From NCBI RefSeq assembly GCF_023517795.1, contig NZ_CP082928.1, positions 4,092,001 through 4,156,000 of the forward strand: 64,000 nt of DNA, read 5' to 3'. The position numbers were made by a program, and so were the translations under genes. The notes beneath the pieces are model-generated. The model searched no databases, was not told the origin of the DNA, and was given only the letters and a program-made list of their open reading frames with translations. The stretch is from Pseudomonas fulva (GTDB taxonomy: Bacteria; Pseudomonadota; Gammaproteobacteria; Pseudomonadales; Pseudomonadaceae). The stretch's first letter is position 1. Every line of letters begins with the position of its first letter. Below, one piece after another: positions 52,456 through 61,728 of the stretch.

Positions 52456-55085
52456 CAGCGTTTCACCAGTCCGGTAAAGCCGCCAGCAATCAGCGCGGCG
52501 GTATCGGTCAGCGCCACCAGCGGGTCGAGCCCGGCGGGTACGGCCATGTAGCGCGGCTCCCAGTCGGGCTGGAACTTGTCCTTGAAGCGGCGCAGGCCCT
52601 GGAAGTTGTAGAACGCTTCGCCACGCTTGAATACCAGCGCGCCAAGGCGCTGTGCCAGCGGCGCGCCGCGGCGTGGTTGCAGGCCGGAGAGCGGCACCAT
52701 GCCCAGGCTGAAGCGGGCGAAGCCGGCGGCCTTGAAGTGCAGGATCAGGCCAAGCATGAGGAATTCCATGGTCAGCTTCGGCGCATCGGGCAGCACCCGC
52801 ATCAGGTCCAGGGTGGCCAGGCCGCGGCTGTCGGTTTCCAGCAGGTTGGCGAAGGCCACGGCACGGCCCTCGACCCGGGCGATGACGATGCGAAAACGGT
52901 TCAGGTAGGCCGGATCGAAACGGCCCAGGGAGAAGCCTTTCTCGCGCATCTGCTTGCCGCCCAGCCAGGCATCGGAGATGGCGCGCAGCTCGTCGAACGG
53001 CGCCTGACCGGGTTCGTGGAACTCCAGCACCAGGCCGTCACGCTGGCCGCGGTTCCAGGTGTAGCGCAAGTCCTTCATGGCCTTGCCGGTGCTCTCCAGG
53101 TCGAAGCGGTTGAGGTCCACCCGCGCTTCTTCGCCAAGCTTGATGGCGGTCAGGCCGATGTCCATGTACAGCGGCAGGTTTTCGGCGCGCACCTGGTAGA
53201 ACACCGGGCGGGTGTGATGACGGTCGCACAGGTCGCGGAACTGCCAGACCAGTTCGGCGCGGCGCTGGGCGGTGCCGATGGGGTCGAACAGCGCGACCAT
53301 GCTGCGGGCGCGCCGCGAATACATCAGAAAGGCGTCGCCCTCCGGGTGCACCAGCAGGGCCTTGTCGCCGGTCAGGGCGAGGCCGCCATCGGCCTGGTCG
53401 GAGGCCTTGATGATCTGCGCGGCACGGTCCAGCTCCTCGCTGCTTGGCAAGGTGATGGCCGGCGGTGCGGCGCGCAGCAGCCAGGCCAGGAACACCACGC
53501 CAAGCACCAGCACGCAGCCCAGCGCGGCGCGCAGGCCCCGTGGCGCATCGGCGTTCACCGCGAATTGCCACCATAGCTGGTTTTCGTAAGGCACGTCCTG
53601 GTAGGCGAAGAACAGCAGCCAGATCGACGCACCGAGCACGCAGGCGCTGGCCGCCAGGTGCCAGGGTGAGAGGGGCAGCTCCATCAGCCGGCTGGGGCGA
53701 TAGAAGTAGGGGCGAAACAGGGCCAGCAGCCCAGCCGTGATGCTCAGCAGCAGCGCCTCTTCCCAGTCGAAGCCCTTGAGCAGCGACAGGATTGCGCCGG
53801 TCACCAGCAGGCCCAGGGTCATCGCCCAGGCCGCGGACAGGCGCCGACGCAGCCCCTGGGCGAGCAGCAGGCAGAGCAGGCCGATCAGGCTGGCGCCAAA
53901 GTGCGAAGCGTCGATCAGCCGGTGGGGGATGAGGAAGTCGAGAATCTCCAGGCGCTCGTCCAGGCTCGGCGTCGCGCCGGAGAACAGCAGCACCATGCCG
54001 GAAATGAACACCAGCAGCGCGAGGATCGGCGCGGCCAGGCCGCTGGCTGCGCGGATGGCCTGGCGGGCGTTGACCAGCCGGCGCAGCTCCATGCCGAGCA
54101 GCAGCAGGCAGGCCACCAGCAGCGGCAGCACGATATAGATGAGGCGATAGAGCAGCAGCGCCGCCGCCAGGGGGGCGGCGCCCAGCTCGCTGGCGAAGGC
54201 GGCCAGCAGCACCGCCTCGAACACCCCGACGCCGCCCGGCACGTGGCTGAGCACACCGGCGGCCAGGGCCAGCAGGTAGACGAGCAGGAAGGTGGTGAAG
54301 GGCGGAGCTTCGGGCAGCAGCAGATACAACACGCCGGCCGCGGCACTGACGTCGACCAGGGTGATCAGCACCTGCAGCAGGGTCAGGCGGGCACCCGGCA
54401 TGCGCAGCAGGTGGCGGCTCACGCGAACGGTCACGCAATCGGCGTTCGGCCGTTCGGCCAGACGCGCGCGGTGCAGCACCAGCAGCAAGGCCGCGCCCAG
54501 TGCCAGCAGCGCCATGGCGATGACTATCAATAACGCTTGTGGCAAGCGTAGCGCAGCGGCCGCGGCAGTCGGGTCGGCCAGTGCGGCGAGGGCGGCGAGA
54601 ATGGGCAACGCGCAGCCCAGGGACAGGCTGGCGAACACCGTCATGCGGGCGATTTCGACGCCGCCGATACCATGGCGGGCATACAGCCGGTAGCGGATCG
54701 AGCCGCCGGAGAGCATCGACAGGCCCACCGCGTTGCCGATCGCGAACGCGCAGAAGCCACCGGTGGCCAGGGTACGGCCAGGCAGGCTGACACCGGCATA
54801 GCGGCTGGCCGACCACTCGTAGCCGAGCAGGGCGATGAAGCCAATGACGGTCAGGCCGAGGGCGCCGAACAGGTTGAGCGTGGGCACCGCCAGAATGGAG
54901 GCGTGCAGGGCGCTGGGGTCCAGCTCATCGAGCAAGTGCCGACAGGCCAGCAGGGCGATGACGAACAGTGCCAGGGCGACACTCAGCCCCAGCGGCTGAC
55001 GGTATCGATCCAGGCGTTGGCGCCAGAGCAGCAGTTTGGATTTGGGCAGAGAAGGTGGGGCAGTAGCGTCGGAGCTGGCGCGCAT
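52455..55085 (-). CDS. mprF: Bifunctional aminoacyl-phosphatidylglycerol synthase/flippase MprF
   Basis: 876-residue protein. The N-terminal ~540 residues carry about 14 membrane segments (flippase). The C-terminal domain (from about residue 550; DQADGGLALTGDKALLVHPEGDAFLMYSRRARSMVALFDPIG) is the GNAT-like aminoacyl-tRNA-dependent transferase. Length and gene context agree with the P. aeruginosa alanyl-PG synthase, so alanine is the likelier amino acid, but specificity cannot be read from sequence alone. Charging PG reduces sensitivity to cationic peptides and some antibiotics. It is co-transcribed with virJ. The start codon lies in a ~290-bp upstream region shared with the tRNA terminator. 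Confidence 0.94.
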   Translation of the reverse strand: MRASSDATAPPSLPKSKLLLWRQRLDRYRQPLGLSVALALFVIALLACRHLLDELDPSALHASILAVPTLNLFGALGLTVIGFIALLGYEWSASRYAGVSLPGRTLATGGFCAFAIGNAVGLSMLSGGSIRYRLYARHGIGGVEIARMTVFASLSLGCALPILAALAALADPTAAAAALRLPQALLIVIAMALLALGAALLLVLHRARLAERPNADCVTVRVSRHLLRMPGARLTLLQVLITLVDVSAAAGVLYLLLPEAPPFTTFLLVYLLALAAGVLSHVPGGVGVFEAVLLAAFASELGAAPLAAALLLYRLIYIVLPLLVACLLLLGMELRRLVNARQAIRAASGLAAPILALLVFISGMVLLFSGATPSLDERLEILDFLIPHRLIDASHFGASLIGLLCLLLAQGLRRRLSAAWAMTLGLLVTGAILSLLKGFDWEEALLLSITAGLLALFRPYFYRPSRLMELPLSPWHLAASACVLGASIWLLFFAYQDVPYENQLWWQFAVNADAPRGLRAALGCVLVLGVVFLAWLLRAAPPAITLPSSEELDRAAQIIKASDQADGGLALTGDKALLVHPEGDAFLMYSRRARSMVALFDPIGTAQRRAELVWQFRDLCDRHHTRPVFYQVRAENLPLYMDIGLTAIKLGEEARVDLNRFDLESTGKAMKDLRYTWNRGQRDGLVLEFHEPGQAPFDELRAISDAWLGGKQMREKGFSLGRFDPAYLNRFRIVIARVEGRAVAFANLLETDSRGLATLDLMRVLPDAPKLTMEFLMLGLILHFKAAGFARFSLGMVPLSGLQPRRGAPLAQRLGALVFKRGEAFYNFQGLRRFKDKFQPDWEPRYMAVPAGLDPLVALTDTAALIAGGFTGLVKR

Positions 55086-55300
55086 CGGATACCTCTTGGG
55101 CAGTGCGGCTCAGATTGAAGGGTGGAAGCCAAGTTCCATTTTGTATCAAGCAATGTATGAGCTTGAGCGAAGCGCTTCAAGGTGTCTACGGCAGACGCCT
55201 GGAAGATTAGTCGATCAGCGTGGAGCGTGTGCGGGAGCGAGTTTTTTACGGCCCGGCATCCCTGGCGGCCGCCCTTCGGGCCGTCGGCTGCGCCGACGTC

Positions 55301-55323
55301 AAAAAACGCTCCGGGCGTTTTTT
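55301..55323. terminator. Hairpin with A/T flanks between mprF and the tRNA array
   Basis: A 9-bp stem (aaaaaacgc 55301-55309, gcgtttttt 55315-55323) with a 5-base loop lies beyond the first tRNA terminator. It could be a second, bidirectional terminator isolating mprF from the tRNA units. Confidence 0.6.
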
Positions 55324-55336
55324 GGCGCCCATAAAC

Positions 55337-55368
55337 AAAAGCCCCGACAGCGAACTGTCGGGGCTTTT
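55337..55368 (-). terminator. Terminator of tRNA-fMet unit 1
   Basis: A 14-bp stem (55337-55350, 55355-55368) with a CGAA loop lies 10 bp after the tRNA 3' end. On the minus strand the stem ends in TTTT followed by a T-rich flank. Confidence 0.9.
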
Positions 55369-55378
55369 GTTTCGAAGG

Positions 55379-55455
<77 letters not shown>

Positions 55456-55461
55456 GCGGCC

Positions 55462-55489
55462 ATTATATGGATAGAGCGAATACTGTCAA
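55462..55489 (-). promoter_or_regulatory. Sigma70 promoter of tRNA-fMet copy 1
   Basis: On the minus strand a perfect TTGACA (55484-55489) and perfect TATAAT (55462-55467) are separated by 16 bp, ending 6 bp before the mature tRNA 5' end. Confidence 0.88.
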
Positions 55490-55539
55490 CCGACTTTTGC
55501 GTTTTCAATCAATCGGTTAAATCAGCGGGGCGGAAAAAC

Positions 55540-55569
55540 AAAAAGGCCACTCGATTGAGTGGCCTTTTT
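55540..55569 (-). terminator. Terminator of tRNA-fMet unit 2
   Basis: A perfect 13-bp stem (55540-55552, 55557-55569) with GATT loop lies 7 bp after copy 2, with the terminal T run on the minus strand. Nearly the same hairpin follows copy 3. Confidence 0.92.
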
Positions 55570-55576
55570 GAGTATC

Positions 55577-55653
<77 letters not shown>

Positions 55654-55659
55654 GCCGCC

Positions 55660-55687
55660 ATTCTATCCAAGATGAGGCTTCTGTCAA
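55660..55687 (-). promoter_or_regulatory. Sigma70 promoter of tRNA-fMet copy 2
   Basis: Minus-strand TTGACA (55682-55687) and TAGAAT (55660-55665) with a 16-bp spacer, the same geometry as for copies 1 and 3. Confidence 0.85.
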
Positions 55688-55735
55688 TCGATTTCTGCTT
55701 TTTAATCAATTGGTTAAATCGAAGATGCAGAAAAA

Positions 55736-55767
55736 CAGAAAGGCCACTCGATTGAGTGGCCTTTCTG
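55736..55767 (-). terminator. Terminator of tRNA-fMet unit 3
   Basis: A 14-bp stem (55736-55749, 55754-55767) with GATT loop lies 6 bp after copy 3 and is followed on the minus strand by TTTTT. Confidence 0.92.
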
Positions 55768-55773
55768 GGTATC

Positions 55774-55850
<77 letters not shown>

Positions 55851-55856
55851 GTCGCC

Positions 55857-55884
55857 ATTCTATTCATCTGAGGGCTGTTGTCAA
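55857..55884 (-). promoter_or_regulatory. Sigma70 promoter of tRNA-fMet copy 3
   Basis: Minus-strand TTGACA (55879-55884) and TAGAAT (55857-55862) separated by 16 bp, just upstream of the tRNA. Confidence 0.85.
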
Positions 55885-56071
55885 CGCTAATCGAGGAAAA
55901 ATCTGTTTTCCGTTCAAATGGTTAGCGCAGGGAAGGGCATATCCATGCGGCTCAAGAGCGCGTCTTGCGGGCGATCCAGGCGTGCTGTTCGTGGACCGTA
56001 GAGGACGCCGTGCAGCCCAGGGAATGCGGCCTGGCACCGATTCCTCGATGCCAGGTTGCAGATCCAGTCGG

Positions 56072-57697
56072 TCAAATCACGAACTCGCCTACCACCCGGT
56101 TCAACCCGACCGCCAGTTTCGAGACTTCCCCACTGGCCATGGCGGTCTGGCTGGCGCCATCGGCGCTTTGCGTCGACAGCTCCCTGATACTGATGATGTT
56201 GCGATCGATTTCGCGAGCCACCTGGGCTTGTTCTTCGGCTGCGGTGGCAATGAGGATGTTGCGCTCGTTGATCAGGGTGATGGCCTCGGCAATCTGTTGC
56301 AGCGAGCTGTCGGCGTTCTGCGCGACCGCGGTGGAGTCGCTGGCCATCTGCTGGCTGTGCTCCATGGCGCGGACGGCCTGCACCGAATCGTTCTGTATGC
56401 CGCCGATCATCTGCTCGATTTCCTGGGTGGACTGCTGAGTGCGATGGGCCAGTGCACGTACCTCATCGGCGACCACGGCGAAGCCACGGCCTTGTTCGCC
56501 GGCGCGAGCCGCTTCGATGGCGGCGTTGAGGGCCAGCAGATTGGTCTGTTCGGCAATGGCGCGAATCACCTCGACCACCTTGCTGATGTCCTGGGCGCGT
56601 GCCGACAGTTGCTGCACCTGGCCGCTGGTATTGCCCACGTTCTGAGTCAGGTCCTGAATGGCCTTGAGCGTGCGTGCCACGTTGTCGATGCCGGCGCTGG
56701 CGAGTGCATGGGTGCGCTGCGAGGCATCGGCGGCTTCGGCCGCATTGCGGGCGACCTCATCGACGGCGGCGCTCATTTCGGTTACCGCCGTCGCGGCCTG
56801 GTTGACCTCGTCGTTCTGGCGAACCAGGCCGCGGCTGGATTCTTCGGTCACCGAGGCCATTTCTTCCGCGGCCGAGGCCAGTTGGTTCGAACTGTCGGCA
56901 ATATGGCCGATGGTCTGGCGAAGATTCTCCTGCATCTGGTGCAGGGCGCTCAACATGGCAGCCGCTTCGTCCTTGCCGATCACCACGATTCTTTCCGTCA
57001 AGTCCTTCTTGGCGATGCGCTGGGCGATCTGCACCGCTTCGCCGATCGGCACGGTAATGCTGCGGGTCAACAGGTAGGCCAGCAGAATGGTGGCACCGAT
57101 GGCGATGGCGATCAGGGTGCCGACCAGCGTCAACCCGGTGGAATAGGCTTGGCTGGCGCGAGCGCCCGCCGCTTCGGCGCCCCGGTCGTTGTAGTCGCGC
57201 AAGGCGTTGATCTGTTCCTGCATGGCATTGGTCACCGGCCTGATCGTGGTGTTGATCAATGCCACGGCCGCAGCGCTGTCGCCGCTGCGCATCATGGGTT
57301 CGAACTGATCCAGAAGCCGAGCGTAGGCCTGGGCACTGGTACGGACATCAGCGTAGAGCTTGCGCTCGTCCTCGCTTGCCACCAGCTTCTCGTAGCTGTT
57401 CACCGCATCGAAGAAGGCCGCCCGGTATCCCGCGAAATCATCAAGGGTTTGCTGGCGAATCTGTGGGTCCGTGGTGGTGGTGCCCCGCAGGCTTTCCAGT
57501 CTTAGCCGCAACACGCCAGCATTCATCAACCCGGCCATGCGCACGCTGGCCATCCAGTTGGTTTCCACGTCCTGCTCGACCTCGCGCAAGGTCTTCATCT
57601 GGGTGATCGCCACTGCGCCCAGCAACACGACGATCAATACGATCAAGGAGAAAAACAAAGCTGCTCGCGGAGCCACGTTTATACGTCGTAGAAGCAT
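56072..57697 (-). CDS. Methyl-accepting chemotaxis protein
   Basis: 541-residue receptor. A first membrane segment (residues about 12-33), a ~155-residue periplasmic four-helix-bundle sensor (4HB/Tar-like), and a second membrane segment (about 188-211, [22 protein letters not shown]) lead into HAMP. The long cytoplasmic coiled coil has the highly conserved tip [34 protein letters not shown]. It signals to CheA/CheW; the ligand is unknown. No C-terminal CheR-binding pentapeptide is seen. It has a good AAAGGCG site before ATG 57697. Confidence 0.95.
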   Translation of the reverse strand: MLLRRINVAPRAALFFSLIVLIVVLLGAVAITQMKTLREVEQDVETNWMASVRMAGLMNAGVLRLRLESLRGTTTTDPQIRQQTLDDFAGYRAAFFDAVNSYEKLVASEDERKLYADVRTSAQAYARLLDQFEPMMRSGDSAAAVALINTTIRPVTNAMQEQINALRDYNDRGAEAAGARASQAYSTGLTLVGTLIAIAIGATILLAYLLTRSITVPIGEAVQIAQRIAKKDLTERIVVIGKDEAAAMLSALHQMQENLRQTIGHIADSSNQLASAAEEMASVTEESSRGLVRQNDEVNQAATAVTEMSAAVDEVARNAAEAADASQRTHALASAGIDNVARTLKAIQDLTQNVGNTSGQVQQLSARAQDISKVVEVIRAIAEQTNLLALNAAIEAARAGEQGRGFAVVADEVRALAHRTQQSTQEIEQMIGGIQNDSVQAVRAMEHSQQMASDSTAVAQNADSSLQQIAEAITLINERNILIATAAEEQAQVAREIDRNIISIRELSTQSADGASQTAMASGEVSKLAVGLNRVVGEFVI

Positions 57698-58177
57698 GAT
57701 GATCGCCTTTCGCTGGATGGACGCAGATACTCAGGCTATCGGCCATGGCTGTAGCGGCTTCACCCCATATCCGACGTGAGGTCGGCAACTTCCTGGGATG
57801 GCAGGGAACTTTCCGATGGCCGGTATCAAGGCAATGGAACCCCTGCCGCCCGGTGCATTCAGCTTAGCCAAGCCCGCGCAATCCGCTGGCCGTGTTGGCA
57901 TGGAGGGAGGACAATGACGGCCCTGGGGCGTCGCCTGAATGGCCGTAAACCCCTTTAATCTGGGAGCACTCGATAGATCTACATGGATAGGCGGCAGAGA
58001 AAGATCATCCACATTGAATGTGATGGTCGTTCGCGGGGCTTTTTTTGCGTTCGCTTGAGGCGCTAAACCCGCGCTGCGTGGGGCTTTAGCGTTCGCCACC
58101 GGTCGCTGACGTGCTGTCAAACGCGCCCAATATGCGGGTATTAAAGCGGGGTTTTTACTCGGAAGAGCGATACCCGC
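57698..58177. other. Boundary region between chromosome and integrase
   Basis: About 480 bp with no convincing gene; the minus-strand frame at 57731-58120 has no recognisable domain. It contains an imperfect hairpin (cgctaaa near 58060 pairing with tttagcg near 58085) and the inverted repeat before the integrase. The attachment site of the element should be here or further upstream, but I see no tRNA/tmRNA 3' end adjacent and the other att end is outside the window. Confidence 0.6.
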
Positions 58178-58179
58178 AT
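58132..58179 (+). promoter_or_regulatory. 10-bp inverted repeat spanning the integrase start codon
   Basis: Arms atgcgggtat (58132-58141) and atacccgcat (58170-58179) are perfect reverse complements. The right arm includes the first two bases of the integrase ATG, and the loop contains the GGAAGAG ribosome-binding site (58161-58167). The hairpin could mask translation initiation, or the dyad could be an operator or recombinase arm site. Confidence 0.6.
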
Positions 58180-59350
58180 GCCTTTGACAGACCTTTCCAT
58201 TCGCCAGGCGAAGCCAGGGGACAAACCCCGCAAGCTATCGGACTCCCGAGGCTTGTACATCGAGATCCGGCCGACCGGGGCGAAGCTCTGGCGTTATCGG
58301 TACCGCATCGATGGCAAGGAAAACGTGTTCGCGATCGGCGAATACCCAGAGCTCAGCTTGGCCGATGCACGTATCGAGCATGACAAGGCTCGTGCCTTGG
58401 TCAAGCAAGGTAAGCACCCAGCCCGGGAGCGCAGCCTGGCGCGGGCGGAGCAGATTCTGAGTGATCAGCAGACTTTCAAGTCGGTTTCGCTGGAGTGGTT
58501 GGCGACCAAGCGACATGCCAGCGAGTCCTACCAAGCCCAAGTGCTGCGCGCCTTCACCAAGAACCTGTTCCCTTATATAGGCAAGATGCCGATCCGCGAC
58601 GTCACGTCAGCCCAGCTGCTGGAGTGTATGAGGCGGATGGAAGCTCGTGGCGCCATCTACTTCGCTATCTCTTTGCGCAACTGGATCTCGCAGATGTACC
58701 GGTTCGCGATCCGCACTCTGCGCGCTGATTCAGACCCGGCCGCCGCGTTGGTTGGTGCGTTTGATCGAGAGCCGGTCGAGCACAGCCGGGCCATGACCCT
58801 TGAGGAGATCGCTGATTTTCGCCGGCGGCTTGCCGCCTACAGAGGTTTTCGTAGCAATGCGATCGGCCTCGAGCTGCTGCAGTTGCTGTTCCTTCGCACC
58901 GTAGAGCTGCGACGAGGACGCTGGGAGGATGTCGACCTCGATGCCGCGCTGTGGGATATTCCGCCGGAAATGATGAAAAAGAAGCGGCGTCACTTGGTGC
59001 CTCTGCCTCCTCGAGCGGTGGAGTTGCTGCGCGAGCTGCATACCATCACTGGCGGCAGGGAGCTTATGTTTCCTGGCCTCAAGCACGCGCACCAGCCGGT
59101 TGATGGCTCTACTTTTAACCGTGCGCTGATGTACATGGGCATGCGGGGCTGGACATGCCACGATTTCAGGGCGACGGCGTCAACCCATCTCTACGAATCT
59201 GGCTTGTTTCGTAGCGAGGTGATTGAAATGCAGCTTGCTCACAAAGAGCCTAACCAAACGAAAGCTGCCTACAACCACGCCCAATATTTTGATGAGCGTA
59301 AGAATATGATGGCGTGGTGGGAAAAAATCTGCTTGGATCAGCAGATATAG
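58178..59350 (+). CDS. int: P4-type tyrosine-recombinase integrase
   Basis: 390-residue integrase. Its N-terminal arm-binding (DUF4102-like) domain (MPLTDLSIRQAKPGDKPRKLSDSRGLYIEI) is followed by a SAM-like core-binding domain and a catalytic domain with Arg240 (LRTVELRRGRW), His328 and Arg331 (CHDFRATAS), His355 (LAHKEPNQ) and the nucleophile Tyr365. It catalyses integration/excision of the element to its right. The upstream inverted repeat overlaps its start. The ATPase gene begins 23 bp after its stop, so they may share a transcript. Confidence 0.95.
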   Translation: MPLTDLSIRQAKPGDKPRKLSDSRGLYIEIRPTGAKLWRYRYRIDGKENVFAIGEYPELSLADARIEHDKARALVKQGKHPARERSLARAEQILSDQQTFKSVSLEWLATKRHASESYQAQVLRAFTKNLFPYIGKMPIRDVTSAQLLECMRRMEARGAIYFAISLRNWISQMYRFAIRTLRADSDPAAALVGAFDREPVEHSRAMTLEEIADFRRRLAAYRGFRSNAIGLELLQLLFLRTVELRRGRWEDVDLDAALWDIPPEMMKKKRRHLVPLPPRAVELLRELHTITGGRELMFPGLKHAHQPVDGSTFNRALMYMGMRGWTCHDFRATASTHLYESGLFRSEVIEMQLAHKEPNQTKAAYNHAQYFDERKNMMAWWEKICLDQQI

Positions 59351-59373
59351 GAAGCTCGAGAATTGGTGCGGCA

Positions 59374-60657
59374 ATGGAAATACATGATGTATTTGGGATT
59401 CGTCCTGAGCTTAGTGATCATTCGTACGTAGACCGTGGAGAGCTCGACGAAATTTTTGGACGGCTTATTCGTCGGAAGCAGCAGCATATAGCAATTCGTG
59501 GGGCTTCGAAGTCTGGCAAATCATGGCTGCGCCAGAAGGTGCTGAACAATCCAATCATCGTTCAGTGCCGCTGGGGGTACGATGTAAATAATATTTATAC
59601 CGATGCTTTAGCCCGGCTGGATATCGAACTTACTGTTGAGAAAACCACCGGGCGTGGGTTCTCCGGAAGCGTGAAAGCTACAGGAGAGGCTGGTTTCAAA
59701 CTAATAGCAAAGGTGTGTGGAGAACTCGAAGTTGAAGGTGAATTCTCTCAAGAAATCGTACGTCAATCAGTTGGCAAGGATATTAAAGACTTAGAGTTCG
59801 TTGCGACACTCATTCGAGAGTCTGGCCGTACATTGGTGATTGAAGACTTTCACTATATGGGTGTTGAAGAGCAGAGAAAGTTTGCTTTCGACTTGAAGAC
59901 TCTATGGGATTACCGCACCTTAGTGGTTGTGGTTGGAGTATGGACTAGCGAAAACATGCTCATTTCGCTAAATACAGACCTGGCGGATCGTATTCAAGAG
60001 ATTAAAATTTCTTGGTCCAAGAACGATCTTAAAAGCGTTTTGGCAAAAGGCTGTGGCAATTTAAATTTTAGGTTGAAAGATTCAAATGCCGAGAAGTTGG
60101 CTGTCAATTCTTATGAGAGCGTTGGACTACTGCAATCGCTGGCTTTGCGCTTTTTGGAAGATGAACTGAAGTTGGACTCAGCCGCGCCTCGTGGTGAGGA
60201 ATTGTTGATCGATGACTTGGCCGCGATTGATGCGGCGGCTATGCATGTGGCTGATCAACTTAATGAGGTTTATCAAACTTTCGCTAAGCGTGTATGTGAG
60301 GGAATTCGCACCAGGCAGAATGCGACGGGCATTTATGCCCATGCCATGGCAGCTGTGATGGAATCGTCTGAGGACGAACTCAATTCAGGTGTTTCTGCGC
60401 GAAAGATACATGAGGTTGCACACGCTCGTGAGTCAAGGATAGTTCTCGGGAACTTGAAGCGCGCGTTGGTAAAATTTCCAGAGCTACAAGTCGATGAAGA
60501 TGGTCGCGGCTTGGTTTTAGCTTACGACTCGCGAAATGAGATGGTTTCCGTTGTTGATAAACGACTGTTGCTGTACCGCAAATATTTAACTGTAAAGTGG
60601 CCTTGGGAAGATTTGATCGCAGAAGTCTCGAGTAAGGCGCAGGCCTTTGAAGAATGA
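59374..60657 (+). CDS. Uncharacterised P-loop ATPase of the island
   Basis: 427-residue protein with an N-terminal P-loop NTPase domain: Walker A GASKSGKS (residues 43-50), Walker B TLVIED (153-158) followed by FHY, and a sensor-like VVVVGVWTSEN near 180-192. This resembles AAA/STAND-type ATPases. The C-terminal ~230 residues are helical with no domain I can name. No membrane segment is clear. The gene is visibly AT-richer than both the integrase and the phage genes opposite, which marks a separately acquired cargo gene. Its position right behind the integrase is a common place for phage-defence or accessory genes; the function is unknown and defence is inference only. The ATG at 59374 has only a weak ribosome-binding site. 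Confidence 0.8.
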   Translation: MEIHDVFGIRPELSDHSYVDRGELDEIFGRLIRRKQQHIAIRGASKSGKSWLRQKVLNNPIIVQCRWGYDVNNIYTDALARLDIELTVEKTTGRGFSGSVKATGEAGFKLIAKVCGELEVEGEFSQEIVRQSVGKDIKDLEFVATLIRESGRTLVIEDFHYMGVEEQRKFAFDLKTLWDYRTLVVVVGVWTSENMLISLNTDLADRIQEIKISWSKNDLKSVLAKGCGNLNFRLKDSNAEKLAVNSYESVGLLQSLALRFLEDELKLDSAAPRGEELLIDDLAAIDAAAMHVADQLNEVYQTFAKRVCEGIRTRQNATGIYAHAMAAVMESSEDELNSGVSARKIHEVAHARESRIVLGNLKRALVKFPELQVDEDGRGLVLAYDSRNEMVSVVDKRLLLYRKYLTVKWPWEDLIAEVSSKAQAFEE

Positions 60658-60671
60658 TAAGTGAGGGCGGC

Positions 60672-60869
60672 CTAGGCCGCCCGCTTTGATTTTTGTATAT
60701 CGATCCATTCTTGGATTTCGATCTGTGACCAGCGCGAGAAGCGGCCCAGCTTCACAGGTTGCGGAAACTCCTCAAACTGTAGCAGTTCGTAGATTTTGGT
60801 TTTTCCCATGCCTACTTGCTGCATGACTTCTTCGATCTTGATCAGGCGGTCCAGGGGCTTGGTGGTCAC
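60672..60869 (-). CDS. alpA: AlpA-family phage transcriptional regulator/excisionase
   Basis: 65-residue helix-turn-helix protein with the AlpA/MerR-like pattern (RLIKIEEVMQQVGMGKTKIYELLQFEEFPQPVKLGRFSRWSQIEIQEWI). Such proteins activate the integrase or act as excision factors in P4-like elements and prophages. GTG start at 60869 overlaps the stop of the preceding gene (GTGA). It is the last gene of a minus-strand phage operon converging on the ATPase gene, with only 14 bp between their stops. Confidence 0.9.
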   Translation of the reverse strand: MTTKPLDRLIKIEEVMQQVGMGKTKIYELLQFEEFPQPVKLGRFSRWSQIEIQEWIDIQKSKRAA

Positions 60870-61174
60870 TTGCGTTTACCTCCCTTATTGCGATTCTTGC
60901 GGGTGCCGCCGTGGGCGGTGGCTCGCCAACTGACGAAGGTGGCCAGGTTGCCGGCCTCGTCGCCGAGGTTGTCGATGGTCTGATCCATGATCGCGTACAG
61001 CTCGTCGAGGTCGGCCTTCTGGATGATCTTGGTGCTTTCGATAAGCACGCGGCCGTCAGGCGTCTTGATCACATACTCGACCAGCCAGCGCATGGGCTTG
61101 CGTGGGATGCTGCCGGTATGTCGAGCCCCGCGGCCTTCGGGCATTTCGGTGCTGTGGAAGATGGTGCAGGTCAT
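60866..61174 (-). CDS. Phage hypothetical protein
   Basis: 102-residue product with no domain I recognise. The centre (WLVEYVIKTPDGRVLIESTKIIQKADLDELYAIMDQTIDNLG) looks like a small alpha/beta fold and the C-terminus is strongly basic (RKNRNKGGKRK), suggesting nucleic-acid contact. ATG 61174 overlaps the upstream gene stop (ATGA) and its own stop overlaps alpA, so a real, translationally coupled gene is likely. The longer open frame up to 61675 is a shadow of the DUF2591 gene. Confidence 0.7.
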   Translation of the reverse strand: MTCTIFHSTEMPEGRGARHTGSIPRKPMRWLVEYVIKTPDGRVLIESTKIIQKADLDELYAIMDQTIDNLGDEAGNLATFVSWRATAHGGTRKNRNKGGKRK

Positions 61175-61728
61175 GCTGCACCGCCTTCCGGCATCGCCAG
61201 TAACGTGCCCACAGGGTAGTAATCGTGTGGGCCCATGTTTGGATGCGCCTCTGCATTGAGGTCGCGAATCTCCTTCCAGCGCTTCTCGTCCTTGAGCTCG
61301 CGCATCGCTATGCCCATCACGGACTCGCCCGGGTTGGTGGTGTACGAGCGATGCGGCAGTAACTCTGCTGGGATCACGGCGACCGGGCCGAGCTTGATGC
61401 TGACAATCGCACGCATGGCTGCCGTGAGCATGTCGCGGGCTGTGTGCCCGCAACGGATGCCCGCCTCGAGGTAGCTTGCGCCGTTGCATTGGAAGTCCAA
61501 GTGCAAGCGCACGCGGCGTCCGTGTTTCTCCAGCAGCGGCCAGGCTTGTGCTGCATCTCGTTCTGGCCACCAGCGAGTGGCGCGGCCGTTGATGTTGGCG
61601 AACAGGCCTGCGCCGCTGCCGTACTGCCCGGGCTTGATATACAGATCGAGGCCTTCGGCGGTGCCGACCGCCCATGCGAGAGCTGCGCCGGTGAGAGTGG
61701 AGGTTGGCAGCTCGGTTGTCGGAGTCAT
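61171..61728 (-). CDS. DUF2591 (NinX-like) phage protein
   Basis: 185-residue protein whose N-terminal LTGAALAWAVGTAEG and the WWPERDAAQAWPLLEKH segment are typical of the DUF2591/phage NinX family, of unknown function and common in the early or nin regions of phages. The C-terminal part (HRSYTTNPGESVMGIAMRELKDEKRWKEI) has no known motif. Start ATG 61728 overlaps the methyltransferase stop (ATGA), and a GGAGG-like site lies inside the methyltransferase 3' end. Confidence 0.75.
   Translation of the reverse strand: MTPTTELPTSTLTGAALAWAVGTAEGLDLYIKPGQYGSGAGLFANINGRATRWWPERDAAQAWPLLEKHGRRVRLHLDFQCNGASYLEAGIRCGHTARDMLTAAMRAIVSIKLGPVAVIPAELLPHRSYTTNPGESVMGIAMRELKDEKRWKEIRDLNAEAHPNMGPHDYYPVGTLLAMPEGGAA

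Noticed and set aside
57731..58120. 129-residue minus-strand frame between the chemotaxis receptor and the integrase
   Set aside because: No domain, low-complexity composition and no ribosome-binding site; it crosses hairpins, so it is treated as non-coding.
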